NCBI RefSeq assembly: GCF_900499075.1
Contig: NZ_UIHC01000005.1
Location: forward strand, 1-64,000
Length of the DNA: 64,000 nucleotides
Source of the DNA: Roseinatronobacter ekhonensis
Lineage (GTDB): Bacteria > Pseudomonadota > Alphaproteobacteria > Rhodobacterales > Rhodobacteraceae
Direction: 5' to 3'
Both the position numbers and the translations under genes were made by a program. The stretch's first letter is position 1; each line of letters begins with the position of its first letter. Below are positions 52,735 through 62,100 of this stretch, in pieces. The notes beneath the pieces are model-generated. The model was not told the DNA's origin and ran no database searches. It worked only from the letters and a program-made list of their open reading frames with translations.

Positions 52735-53739
52735 ATGACCATCACCATCGGGATTAACGGCTTTGGGCGGATCGGGCGTTGCACCTTGGCTCATATCGCA
52801 GAGAGCGCGCGCAACGATGTCGAGGTGGTCAAGATCAACGCCACCGGCCCAATCGAGACGAATGCACATCTGCTGAAATACGACAGCGTGCATGGCCGCT
52901 TCCCCGGCAATATCCGGGTTGAGGGCGACACGCTCGACCTGGGTCGTGGACCTATCAAGGTGATGTCCACCTACGAACCCGAAGAGCTTGACTGGGGCGG
53001 CGTGGATGTGGTGCTTGAATGCACCGGCAAATTCAATGACCGTGACCGCGCTGCCGTGCATCTGGGCCGTGGCGCCAGCCGTGTGCTGGTGTCGGCGCCC
53101 GCGAAGAATGCCGATGCGACGATCGTTTACGGCGTGAACCACCGCAGCCTGACCTCGGAACAGCTTGTTGTGTCGAACGGGTCGTGCACCACCAACTGCC
53201 TTGCCCCCCTTGCGAAGGTGCTGAACGATGCCATCGGCATCGAGGCAGGCATCATGACCACGGTCCACAGCTATACCGGCGACCAGCCAACGCTGGACCG
53301 CCGCCACAAGGACTTGTATCGCGCGCGTGCCGCAGCGATGGCGATGATCCCGACATCGACCGGCGCTGCCAAAGCCTTGGGCGAGGTGCTGCCGGAACTG
53401 GCGGGCAAGCTGGATGGCACATCCTTGCGCGTGCCGACCCCGAATGTCAGCGCAGTGGACCTGACCTTTCAGGCAGGCCGTGACGTGACGGTCGCAGAGG
53501 TGAACGAGATCATGCGCAAAGCCTCGGAAGGGTCCATGGGCGCAGTTCTGGCCTATGATCCCGAGCCGAAAGTTTCGATCGACTTCAACCATACCCCGCA
53601 TTCGTCCATCTTCGCGCCCGACCAGACCAAGGTCGTGGGCGGGCGCACCGTGCGCGTGCTGGCGTGGTATGACAACGAATGGGGCTTTTCATGCCGCATG
53701 GCCGATGTCGCCGCGGCAATGGGTCGGCTGATCCACTAA
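52735..53739 (+). CDS. gap: Glyceraldehyde-3-phosphate dehydrogenase, probably NADP-preferring
   Basis: A 334-residue type I GAPDH. The Rossmann start is GINGFGRIGR, the catalytic Cys151 lies in SNGSCTTNCLAP and His178 in VHSYTGDQ; the end is WYDNEWGFSCRMADV. Two positions that set cofactor choice are unusual. The Asp normally following the second beta strand (V-x-I-N-D) is Ala36, and the Leu-Pro pair before HKDL is Arg189-Arg190. Loss of that Asp is seen in NADP-using GapB enzymes, so a gluconeogenic or Calvin-cycle role is likely. GAGAG lies before the ATG. No pgk or tkt gene is adjacent. Confidence 0.95.
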   Translation: MTITIGINGFGRIGRCTLAHIAESARNDVEVVKINATGPIETNAHLLKYDSVHGRFPGNIRVEGDTLDLGRGPIKVMSTYEPEELDWGGVDVVLECTGKFNDRDRAAVHLGRGASRVLVSAPAKNADATIVYGVNHRSLTSEQLVVSNGSCTTNCLAPLAKVLNDAIGIEAGIMTTVHSYTGDQPTLDRRHKDLYRARAAAMAMIPTSTGAAKALGEVLPELAGKLDGTSLRVPTPNVSAVDLTFQAGRDVTVAEVNEIMRKASEGSMGAVLAYDPEPKVSIDFNHTPHSSIFAPDQTKVVGGRTVRVLAWYDNEWGFSCRMADVAAAMGRLIH

Positions 53740-53810
53740 GCACCGCAGCGCCCAGCGCTTTATGCGGTGGCCTTGGGCCGCCGCTTTTCGTTTAATGAAG
53801 CGTGTTCTGG

Positions 53811-55472
53811 TCAGGCTTTCGCCAAGGCCCGCGCGCCCTCTATCGTCAGCCCCGGCGATAGCGCATCGGGGTCCAGCACCAGTTCGATCACCGCAGGCAG
53901 GTCTGCCGCCAGCGCACGCTCCAGCGCAGGCGCGAACTCCTCAGTGCGGGTCACGCATTCGCCATGCGCACCGTAGGCCCGCGCCAAAGCGGCGTAATCG
54001 GGGTTGAACAATTGCGTGCCGCTCACGCGCCCCGGATAGGTCTTCTCCTGATGCATCCGGATCGTGCCGTATTGCCCGTTGTTGCAGACGATCACGACCA
54101 CATTCGCGCCGTACTGGCGGGCCGTGGACATCTCGTTCAACGTCATCTGGAAGCACCCGTCACCGGCCACGCAGACGACCGCGCGGTCAGGATGTTCCAG
54201 CTTGGCCGAGATCGCGGCTGGAAAGCCGTAGCCCATCGACCCCGAAGTCGGCGCCAGATGCCCCGGAAAGGCGCGCGCGCGCAGGTAGCGGTGCAGGAAC
54301 GCCGCGTAATTGCCCGCGCCGTTGGTAATGATGGCATCATCCGCCAGCAGGTCGGACAGACTGCAAAATATCTGTTCCAGCTTCACGGCGCCCGGCGTTT
54401 CGCGCGGGGTGATCCAGTCCAGATAGTCGGCGCGTGCCGCCTGCGTCCATGCCGCCCAGTCCGGCCGCGCGGGCGGGTCGCGACGCGCCAGACGCGCAAG
54501 CACATCGACAGCAGGGGCCGCAAGACCCAGATCGGGGCGGAACACGCGGCCCAATTCGTCGGGGTCGGGATGAATATGGATGATCGTCTTGCCGGGAGCT
54601 GCCGGGTCGACATAGTCATAACTGCCGGTCGCAATATCGCCGAGGCGAGAGCCGATCACCAACAGGCAATCCGCCTCGCGCAGGCGCGCGGCCAGTTTGG
54701 GGTTCATCCCGACCGACAGATCGCCCGCATAATTGGGGTGGCGGTTGTCGATACGGTCCATCCGCCGGAAGGTGGCACAAACGGGCAAGCCGAACCCTTC
54801 GGCAAAGCGCGCAAGGTCTTGGGCAGCTTGCGCCGACCAGACCGACCCGCCCGCAATCACCAACGGACGCTTGGCGCGGCAAAGCAATTGCAACACCGCG
54901 TCGATCTGGTCACTACAGACCGACGGCGGCATAGGGGCGACAGCGGGCAGATCCGGCACATCGGCGCGCGCCGACAGCATGTTTTCGGGCAAGGCCAGCA
55001 CAACAGGACCGGGGCGACCAGATTGGGCGACATGGAAAGCGCGGCTGATGTATTCGGGCAGCCGGTCGATCTGGTCGACCTCTGCCGCCCATTTCGCCAG
55101 CGGGCCGAATACGGCGCGATAATCCACCTCTTGGAATGCCTCTCGGTCACGGTGGCGATTGTCGATCTGGCCCACGAACAGAATGAGTGGCGTTGAATCC
55201 TGCTTGGCGACATGGATACCGCTCGACCCGTTCGTCGCACCCGGCCCGCGCGTGACAAAGGCAACGCCGGGTTGGCCCGTCAGCTTGGCGTGGGCTTCGG
55301 CCATCATCACCGCGCCGCCCTCGTGGCGGCAAACGACATTCTCGATCCCGGACTCGTGCAGCCCGTCCAAAGCTGCCAGAAAGCTCTCTCCCGGCACAGA
55401 AAACACGCGGCGCACCCCCTGCGCTTTCAACTGGTCCACAAGGATTTGTCCGCCGTGGCGATCGGTCATCAT
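53811..55472 (-). CDS. Thiamine pyrophosphate enzyme, acetolactate synthase large-subunit-like
   Basis: A 553-residue TPP-dependent enzyme with the three usual domains. The N-terminal Pyr domain carries the catalytic Glu in CRHEGGAVMMAEAHAKLTG and then TRGPGATNGSSGIHVA. The central domain has PLVIAGGSVWSAQA. The C-terminal PP domain has the metal motif GDGCFQMTLNEMSTARQYGANV...N. No regulatory small subunit (ilvN) is adjacent and the sequence diverges from IlvB/IlvI. It may be a catabolic acetolactate synthase, a sulfopyruvate/oxalyl-type decarboxylase or another benzoylformate-like member. The ATG at 55472 is preceded by AAGGACAG. It is divergent from the flavin reductase gene. Confidence 0.88.
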   Translation of the reverse strand: MMTDRHGGQILVDQLKAQGVRRVFSVPGESFLAALDGLHESGIENVVCRHEGGAVMMAEAHAKLTGQPGVAFVTRGPGATNGSSGIHVAKQDSTPLILFVGQIDNRHRDREAFQEVDYRAVFGPLAKWAAEVDQIDRLPEYISRAFHVAQSGRPGPVVLALPENMLSARADVPDLPAVAPMPPSVCSDQIDAVLQLLCRAKRPLVIAGGSVWSAQAAQDLARFAEGFGLPVCATFRRMDRIDNRHPNYAGDLSVGMNPKLAARLREADCLLVIGSRLGDIATGSYDYVDPAAPGKTIIHIHPDPDELGRVFRPDLGLAAPAVDVLARLARRDPPARPDWAAWTQAARADYLDWITPRETPGAVKLEQIFCSLSDLLADDAIITNGAGNYAAFLHRYLRARAFPGHLAPTSGSMGYGFPAAISAKLEHPDRAVVCVAGDGCFQMTLNEMSTARQYGANVVVIVCNNGQYGTIRMHQEKTYPGRVSGTQLFNPDYAALARAYGAHGECVTRTEEFAPALERALAADLPAVIELVLDPDALSPGLTIEGARALAKA

Positions 55473-55582
55473 CTGTCCTTTGTCTTGCTTGGTTCCGAAA
55501 TTGCGCGAAACCCGGCTTGCGCGCAAGCGGTTGCCTTGGTCATGAACACCCTTACCTAAGGGACGCAATGGAAAGGACAACC

Positions 55583-56128
55583 ATGACAGACCTGACACTT
55601 CTCGGCCTATGCGGGTCGCTACGCGCCGACAGCTTCAACCGCAAGCTCATGCATGCCAGCGCGCAAGCTTTCGGCCCGTCAAATTTCATCGAAGGCGACC
55701 TGAACCTGCCTCTATTCAACGAAGATCTGGAAGCGCAGGGCATGCCCGACGCCGTGACCCGGCTGAAAGAGCAGGTAAAAGCTGCGGATGCCGTTGTCAT
55801 TGCTTGCCCCGAATACAACAAGGCCCCGCCGGGCGTGCTGAAAAACGCGCTCGACTGGATAAGCCGGGGCGGGCAACCGTGGACGGGCAAACCGGTCGCG
55901 CTGGTCTCTGCCGCAGCCGGTCGCGCGGGCGGCGAACGCACGCAATTCGCGTTGCGGCTGATGATGGTCCCGTTCCGCCCGCTGATCTTGCAGGGGCCAG
56001 AGATGCTGGTCGCCGGACCCAAGGATCATTTTGACGCAAACGGCGCATTGGTGACAGAAAGCTATCAAACCCTGCTGGCAGATTTGATGGCCGCGTTGCG
56101 CAAGGCCGCCGAAGACGCGAAAGCCTAG
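55583..56128 (+). CDS. NADPH-dependent FMN reductase family protein
   Basis: A 181-residue flavodoxin-fold reductase. It has an LGLCGSLRADSFNRKL nucleotide/FMN loop, CPEYNKAPPGVLKNALDWISRGG (the P-E-Y-N motif of the family) and VSAAAGRAGGERTQFALR. It resembles chromate/quinone reductases (ChrR, ArsH-like relatives). The physiological acceptor is unknown. The ATG at 55583 has GAAAGGA upstream. It ends with a 4-bp convergent overlap with the acyltransferase gene. Confidence 0.92.
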   Translation: MTDLTLLGLCGSLRADSFNRKLMHASAQAFGPSNFIEGDLNLPLFNEDLEAQGMPDAVTRLKEQVKAADAVVIACPEYNKAPPGVLKNALDWISRGGQPWTGKPVALVSAAAGRAGGERTQFALRLMMVPFRPLILQGPEMLVAGPKDHFDANGALVTESYQTLLADLMAALRKAAEDAKA

Positions 56129-56940
56129 CCGGACGCAAACCCCGCGCGCACCAATGCTTCGCATTGGCTGGACAGCGTCTTGCGGGTCTGGCCCGCGCAG
56201 ACAACAGGCGGGTGGCAGGTTACCGTCACCCGCCCCTGCCGACCTTGCCCCAGAATGCGCAGGAAGTGGCTGGCGAAATCCATGCCACCCCACCAGCCAT
56301 AAAACCGCGGGTCGGTGTTTTCGGGGACGTGGTAGCGCAAAGAGACGGGTTGCACCGCCAGCCCCTTGGGCATGTCAGGTGCCAGAAATGCCTGAAACAG
56401 CGTCGCCTTGAACGGCAGCACCAGGGTGCTGTCGGTGCTGGTGCCTTCAGGGAAGAACACCAAGCGATGGCCGCGCCGGAATTCTGCCGCCAGAACGCCG
56501 GTTTGCGCCTGTGCCTCTCGGCGGTCGCGGCGAATGAACACCGTGCCCACCAACCGCGCCAGATGGCCGATGCCGGGCCAGCCCGCGACCTCTGATTTTG
56601 CCACAAACTGCACGGGGGCCGTGGCCCCCAGCACGAAAATGTCGAGCCATGACGCGTGATTGGCAACCAGCGCGCCCCGCCCCATTGGGACCGTCCCGCG
56701 CAATTCCACGCGAACCCCGATGACCGAGAGCAAAAAGCGGCAATAAAGCCGCATGACGCGAGGGGACAATCGGCGCGCGCCCGCATGGGTGACATACTCT
56801 GCCATGCGGGCCAAGACCAAGGCCAACAGCGTCGGCACCAGACCCAAGGCAAGAACCGCAAGCCGCAAAAACGCGCGGCGACGCTCTGCCGTGCTCAAGT
56901 CCGTAGAGGGCGGCGGTATCGACGAATCCCAAGTGCTCAT
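56125..56940 (-). CDS. olsA: Lyso-ornithine lipid O-acyltransferase (PlsC family)
   Basis: A 271-residue membrane-bound 1-acylglycerol-phosphate-acyltransferase-family enzyme. A transmembrane segment lies at about 26-45. Motif I is NHASWLD (H-x4-D), followed by FIRRDRREAQAQ and motif III VFFPEGTSTD. Alone it could be PlsC, but its start overlaps the stop of an OlsB homologue by 4 bp. That strongly suggests OlsA, the second step of ornithine-lipid synthesis. Confidence in the acyltransferase fold is very high and in the OlsA role high. Confidence 0.92.
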   Translation of the reverse strand: MSTWDSSIPPPSTDLSTAERRRAFLRLAVLALGLVPTLLALVLARMAEYVTHAGARRLSPRVMRLYCRFLLSVIGVRVELRGTVPMGRGALVANHASWLDIFVLGATAPVQFVAKSEVAGWPGIGHLARLVGTVFIRRDRREAQAQTGVLAAEFRRGHRLVFFPEGTSTDSTLVLPFKATLFQAFLAPDMPKGLAVQPVSLRYHVPENTDPRFYGWWGGMDFASHFLRILGQGRQGRVTVTCHPPVVCAGQTRKTLSSQCEALVRAGFASG

Positions 56941-57710
56941 CCCGTTCGCCCCACGAAAGCTTGTGCATGACGGCTCAGACGGGCGGCATCCAGAATGATG
57001 CACACATCCGTGGTGTTGAATGCATGGTCGACAAATGCCCCTTCGCCAATGGTCGCACCAAGCCGGAGGTAGCTGCGAATCAATGGCGGGATGCCTTCTC
57101 GCGCGGCGGTCAGGTCAAGCGCGTCGGCGGGCAGGATATGATCCAGATGGCAGGGACGCGCGCGCACCCGCAACTCTGGCGCGGCAAGATGGGTGTGATG
57201 CAACCAACTTAGCGGCTGCGCCAGAGCGGTCAGATCTGTGCCGGGAAAGCTGGCCGCCCCGAACAGAATCTCAATGTGCCGCGCCGTCGCATAGTCCGCC
57301 AGCGCCTGCCACATCAGCAGCATTGCCATCCCGCCGCGATAGGCCGGGGCGACGCAAGAGCGCCCCAGTTCCAGCAAGCGCCGACCGGAATTGCGCAGGG
57401 GCGCTAGGTCGAATTCGCCATCGCTATAAAACCGCCCCTCCGGCCCAAGGCGGTCGCCCGGCAACAGGCGGTATGCGCCGACAATCTGGCCTTCGCACGC
57501 GTTGTCAATCAGCAACAAATGGTCAAAATACGGGTCAAACGCATCCCGCTCCAGTTTTGCGGTATGATCCACCAGCGGGCCGTCGCCGCCCAACTCTTCG
57601 ACGAATACGCGGTAGCGCAGCCCCTGTGCCGCGCGCAGGTCTTCTGCGCTTGCGGCAAGCCGCGTCGACAGGCTGCCCGCCTTCGGCTTTAGGTATGACG
57701 CTGGCCCCAT
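56937..57710 (-). CDS. olsB: L-ornithine N-alpha-acyltransferase
   Basis: A 257-residue GNAT-fold enzyme that transfers a 3-hydroxyacyl group from ACP to ornithine, the first step to ornithine lipids. The sequence has LRYRVFVEELGGDGPLVDH, DHLLLIDN, AYRLLPGDR, the ELGRSCVAPAYRGG acetyl-transferase motif and the late PPLIRSYLRLGATIGEG. These are hallmarks of the OlsB/hemolysin-like group. Ornithine lipids are phosphorus-free membrane lipids often made in phosphate limitation. The promoter region carries a conspicuous inverted repeat. It is coupled to olsA. Confidence 0.95.
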   Translation of the reverse strand: MGPASYLKPKAGSLSTRLAASAEDLRAAQGLRYRVFVEELGGDGPLVDHTAKLERDAFDPYFDHLLLIDNACEGQIVGAYRLLPGDRLGPEGRFYSDGEFDLAPLRNSGRRLLELGRSCVAPAYRGGMAMLLMWQALADYATARHIEILFGAASFPGTDLTALAQPLSWLHHTHLAAPELRVRARPCHLDHILPADALDLTAAREGIPPLIRSYLRLGATIGEGAFVDHAFNTTDVCIILDAARLSRHAQAFVGRTG

Positions 57711-57744
57711 CCCGTTTCAGTCCTGTCCCGATTGCGCCGTCTGC

Positions 57745-57792
57745 GCTTAATCCAAAGCGACCGATGCGTTCAAGCGAAACAGTTTGTTTCGC
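57745..57792 (-). promoter_or_regulatory. Predicted olsB promoter with adjoining inverted repeat
   Basis: TTGAAC, 17 bp, TTAAGC (57773-57745, minus strand) lies 35-63 bp upstream of the olsB ATG. Directly next to the -35, at 57774-57792, is a perfect inverted repeat GCGAAAC-5 bp-GTTTCGC. Its position suggests an activator site; it does not look like a Pho box. Confidence 0.5.
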
Positions 57793-57822
57793 GTTCGATC
57801 ATTGTGCGCACGTCTGGGTTGT

Positions 57823-58011
57823 TTAATGCTCATCATCAACGTTCCAGACAACCTCCAGAGGAACCATGGTCGCGTTAATCACTTGTTTGCCCATCTCTGC
57901 GAAATTCACAGTCACGATATCGCCGACGCGCGATTGCACCTGCCCAAGCCCCCAATCGGGATGGGCGGGGCAGCGCACGAACATTCCCGGTTCAAGTATA
58001 TGATGCGACAC
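57823..58011 (-). CDS. DUF3553 family protein
   Basis: A 62-residue protein matching DUF3553: a LEPGMFVRCPAHPDWGLGQV start, then GDIVTVNFAEMGKQVINA and VPLEVVW. It resembles the short Tudor/CarD-like beta-barrel that binds UvrD-type helicases or RNA polymerase, but its function is unproven. The start is placed at a GTG (58011) with GGGGGAA upstream, because the conserved ILEPGMFV begins before the first ATG (57984). It is divergent from chpT with almost no gap. Confidence 0.85.
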   Translation of the reverse strand: MSHHILEPGMFVRCPAHPDWGLGQVQSRVGDIVTVNFAEMGKQVINATMVPLEVVWNVDDEH

Positions 58012-58047
58012 CGCTTTCCCCCACAAGTTTCCGCAAGCGCGGCGCAG

Positions 58048-58656
58048 ATGCCGCACGAACCCGACCTGCCTGCTCTGGTCGCAGCCCGAATCTGCCATGA
58101 CCTTATCAGCCCGCTGGGGGCCATAGGCAATGGGGTCGAACTGCTGGAGATGGCCAATTCAACCGGCGGTCCGGAACTGGAGCTGGTGCGCGAAAGCGTG
58201 CAACAGGCACAGGCGCGCATCAGGCTGTTCCGCATTGCCTTTGGCAGCGTGCGCGCGGACCAGACCATCGGCGCGGACGAATTGCAGGGCATCTTGCGGG
58301 ACTATTGTGCACAGCTTCGGTTCGATCTGGATTGGACGCCCGCGCCAAGCCAACCCAAACCTCTTGTCAAGCTGGGGCTCTTGGCGCTGCTATGCCTGGA
58401 ATGCGCCCTTCCCTATGGGGGGCATGCGGTCTGTGCATTTTCTGACACGGGTCTTCACATCACGGCACGCGCGGAGAAACCGAAACTGGATAGTGCGCTT
58501 TGGACACCAATAGCAGACGGCGGCCCATGGCCCGACGGCCTGCGCGCAGCGCATGTGCAGTTCCCACTTTTGGCGCAAGAAGCGGCTGCGCAAGGCCTAA
58601 CGCTTGCCGTAACCGTGCGGGCGGACGGGGTGGATTTGCAAATTACCGCCGATTGA
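58048..58656 (+). CDS. chpT: Histidine phosphotransferase ChpT
   Basis: Relays phosphate from the hybrid kinase CckA to CtrA and CpdR in the alphaproteobacterial cell-cycle/motility phosphorelay. It is 202 residues with the dimerisation/phosphotransfer helix ARICHDLISPLGAIGNGVELL (phospho-His in ICHDL) and a degenerate ATPase-like domain behind it. The start at MPHEPDLPALVAARICHDL fits the family best; ATGs at 58000/58003 would overlap the DUF3553 gene start. The divergent spacing leaves under 40 bp, so its promoter must lie inside the DUF3553 coding region. Confidence 0.93.
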   Translation: MPHEPDLPALVAARICHDLISPLGAIGNGVELLEMANSTGGPELELVRESVQQAQARIRLFRIAFGSVRADQTIGADELQGILRDYCAQLRFDLDWTPAPSQPKPLVKLGLLALLCLECALPYGGHAVCAFSDTGLHITARAEKPKLDSALWTPIADGGPWPDGLRAAHVQFPLLAQEAAAQGLTLAVTVRADGVDLQITAD

Positions 58657-58757
58657 CGCAATCGTGCCCAGCCGGTGCGCACGATCCGATGACAGATGCG
58701 CAAAAGCTGATAAACTAAGTGCTTCGGATATCGGGCAAGGCCCGGGAAGGAGAGCAG

Positions 58758-59030
58758 ATGACAAAATTCGCAAGCGTCGCCATTCTGGCGGCAGGACTGG
58801 CCCTTTCGGGCTGCCAGATGACCTCGACCGAGCGTCAGGTCACGGGTGGCGTGCTGGGTGCCGCTGGTGGTTTGGCCGCTGCCAACCTGCTGGGTGCCAA
58901 CACCAACTGGGCCATAATAGGCACGGTCGCAGGGGCCGCCGCAGGCACCTTGCTGGCGCGCAACACGGAAACTGGCACTTGTGCCTATGCGCGCGGCGAC
59001 GGCACCTATTACGAGGCGGCTTGCCCGTAA
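58758..59030 (+). CDS. Small glycine-zipper lipoprotein
   Basis: A 90-residue lipoprotein. The signal peptide MTKFASVAILAAGLALSGC has lipobox LSGC. A Gly/Ala-rich glycine-zipper segment (VTGGVLGAAGGLAAANLLGA and AGAAAGTLLA) and a short C-terminal part with two Cys follow. It resembles small outer-membrane (SmpA/17-kDa-antigen-like) lipoproteins of unknown role. AAGGAGAG precedes the ATG. A possible promoter, ATGACA-16 bp-TAAACT, lies at 58689-58716. A strong terminator follows. Confidence 0.85.
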   Translation: MTKFASVAILAAGLALSGCQMTSTERQVTGGVLGAAGGLAAANLLGANTNWAIIGTVAGAAAGTLLARNTETGTCAYARGDGTYYEAACP

Positions 59031-59060
59031 CAGCCCGGGAGCGATATGACTAGAATGGCA

Positions 59061-59086
59061 AAAGCCCCGCATCTGCGGGGCTTTTT
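59061..59086. terminator. Bidirectional intrinsic terminator
   Basis: A 7-bp stem (gccccgc/gcggggc), loop ATCT, flanked by an A-run on the left and five T on the right, between the convergent lipoprotein and gltB genes. It is suited to both directions. Confidence 0.9.
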
Positions 59087-59158
59087 ATTTTTGGCCAGGT
59101 CTGGGCGCGCAGCCACCGCCGCGCGCCCGAATTTGAGTGGCGAAGACAACCGCCAGAC

Positions 59159-62100
59159 CTATTCGGCTGGCATGGCCGCTTGATCATGGCTGATCGGGTG
59201 CGGCAGATGCACCAGCATTTCTTTCGGGCAAACCTGCACGAAATGCACACGCTCGCGGTCCCAGTTGCGCAAGATATCCTCGGAGCGCGACGACCCCGTT
59301 TCTTCTGCATGACGGGCGATCAGACCACGCAACTCGGCATCCCAATGCTCTACGGTCACGGGACAGGTCACAAGGGTTTCCATGTTGATCAGGTCCTCGG
59401 TTTCGCCCTCCGGGTCATACAGGTAAGCCATGCCCCCAGTCATACCCGCGCCGAAATTGGCACCGATGCTGCCAAGAATGACCGCCACGCCGCCGGTCAT
59501 GTATTCGCACCCGTTGGAACCGCAGCCCTCAATCACGACCTGAGCGCCAGAGTTGCGCACCGCAAACCGCTCGCCCGCACGGCCCGCCGCGAACAAGTAA
59601 CCGTCGGTCGCGCCATACAGCACCGTGTTGCCGATGATCGTATTGTCTTGGGTGACAAGGGGCGAGGACATGCGGGGGCGCACCACGACCGTACCGCCCG
59701 ACAGCCCTTTGCCGACATAGTCATTGGCATCGCCAAAGACCTCGATCTTCAGGCCCGGCGCCGCGAATGCGCCCAGAGATTGCCCTGCGCTGCCGGTCAG
59801 TTTCACCGTCAGGTGGTCGGGTTGCAGGCTGTTGCGCATACCAAAGCGTTTCACGATATGGCTGGACGCGCGCGTTCCCACGGTGCGGTGCGTGTTTTCC
59901 ACCGCATAGGACAGTTGCATCTTTTCGCCTTCTTCGTAGAAGCGCGCGGCATCGCGGATGATCTCGGCATCCAGCGTATCCGGCACCGCGTTGCGCGGCT
60001 TCTCGCGGTCGTAGCGGATCTGGTCCGCGCCATCGACGGTCAGCAGCAGCGGGTTCAGGTCCAGATCATCCAGATGCGCCGCACCCCGGCTGACCTGCGT
60101 CAGCAGGTCGGCGCGCCCGATCACCTCATCAAGGCTCCGCGCCCCGATTTCGGCCAAGATCTCCCGCACTTCCTGCGCGTAGAACGTGATCAGGTTTACC
60201 ACCTTGTCGGCATTGCCGGTGAACTTTTCACGCAGGCTTTCGTCTTGCGTGCAGACGCCCACCGGACAGGTATTCGACTGGCACTGGCGCACCATGATGC
60301 AGCCCATCGCGATCAGCGCGGCGGTGCCGATGCCGTATTCCTCGGCCCCCATCATCGCGGCCATGACAATGTCGCGCCCCGTGCGCAATCCGCCATCGGT
60401 CCGCAGCGTCACCCGCTCGCGCAGCTTGTTCATGGCCAGAACCTGATGCGCTTCGGTCAGCCCCATCTCCCATGGCAGGCCCGCGTATTTGATGGACGTG
60501 CCGGGGCTGGCACCGGTGCCGCCATTATGGCCCGAAATCAGGATCGTGTCCGCCTTGGCCTTGGCCACACCGGCGGCAATCGTGCCCACGCCCGATTGCG
60601 CCACCAGTTTGACCGTGACCTTCACGCGCGGGTTGATCTGCTTGAGGTCATAGATCAGCTGCGCAAGGTCTTCGATCGAGTAAATGTCATGATGCGGCGG
60701 CGGCGAAATCAGCGTCACACCCGGCGTCGAATGCCGCAGCCGTGCGATCAGCTTTGTCACCTTCATGCCCGGAAGCTGGCCACCCTCACCCGGTTTCGCT
60801 CCTTGGGCAACCTTGATTTCCAACTCTTCGCAAGCGTTCAGGTATTCCGCGGTCACGCCAAAGCGGCCAGAGGCCACCTGCTTGATCTTGGCACAGGGGT
60901 TGTCGCCATTGGGCAGCGGGTGCGCGTGGGCCGGATCTTCACCACCTTCACCGCTGTCGGATTTCGCGCCGATGCGGTTCATGGCGATGTTCAGCGTCAT
61001 ATGCGCTTCGGGCGACAGCGCGCCCAAGCTCATACCGGGCGTGACAAACCGCTTGCGGATAGAGGTGATGGATTCCACCTCTTCCAACGGAATGGCACGG
61101 CCCAAGGGCTTGATGTCCAACAGGTCACGCAGATGGATCGGATCGCGCGAGGTCATGGCCTTGGCATATTGCTTCCACAACGCGTAGCTGGAATTGTTGC
61201 AGGCCTGTTGCAGCAGGTGCATGTTGGTGGCTTCCCAAGCGTGCTTTTCGCCAGAGCGGCGCATCTTGTAGAACCCGCCGATGGGCAGCACATCCTGCCC
61301 GCCGCGCCAGCCTTTGGCGTGCACCTCTTCCAGTTTCATCTGGATACCGTGCAGACCGATGCCGGAAATCCGGCTCGGCATTCCGGGGAAGTATTCGGCA
61401 ACCATGGCGCGGCTCAGGCCCACGGCCTCGAAATTCAGCCCGCCACGATAGGACGAGATGACCGAAATCCCCATCTTGGACATGATTTTCAACAGACCAA
61501 GGTCGATAGCCGCGCGGTAGCGGCGCATCGCCTCTATCAGCGGGCCGTCGATCAGGTTTCTGTCGATCCGGTCGGCAATGGTTTCCTGCGCCAGATAGGC
61601 GTTGACCGTGGTCGCACCGGACCCGATCAGCACCGCGAAATAATGCGGGTCGATACATTCGGCAGAGCGCACATTGATGGAGCAGAAGGTCCGCAGCCCC
61701 TTGCGTGTCAGCCAGCTATGCACGGCGCTGGTCGCAAGGATCATCGGCATCGCGACCTTGTCGGCGGATTGGTGTTCATCCGTCAGCACCAGATGGCCTG
61801 CGCCAGAGCGCACGGCATCCTCCGCCTCGGCCCGAATGCGTTCCAGACCGTCGCGCAGCGCATCTTCGCCCGCGCCTGCAGGGAAGGTGCAGTCGATGAA
61901 CGAGACCTGGTCGCCAAATTCACGGACCATCTCGGCAAATTCGCCATTGGCCACAAAGGGGCTTTCCAGCACCAGAATTTCGGTCTGGCTGCTTTCCTCG
62001 TCCAGCACGTTTTTCAGGTTGCCGAAGCGGGTCTTCAGGCTCATGACGCGGTATTCGCGCAAGCTGTCGATTGCGGGGTTCGTCACCTGGCTAAAGTTCT

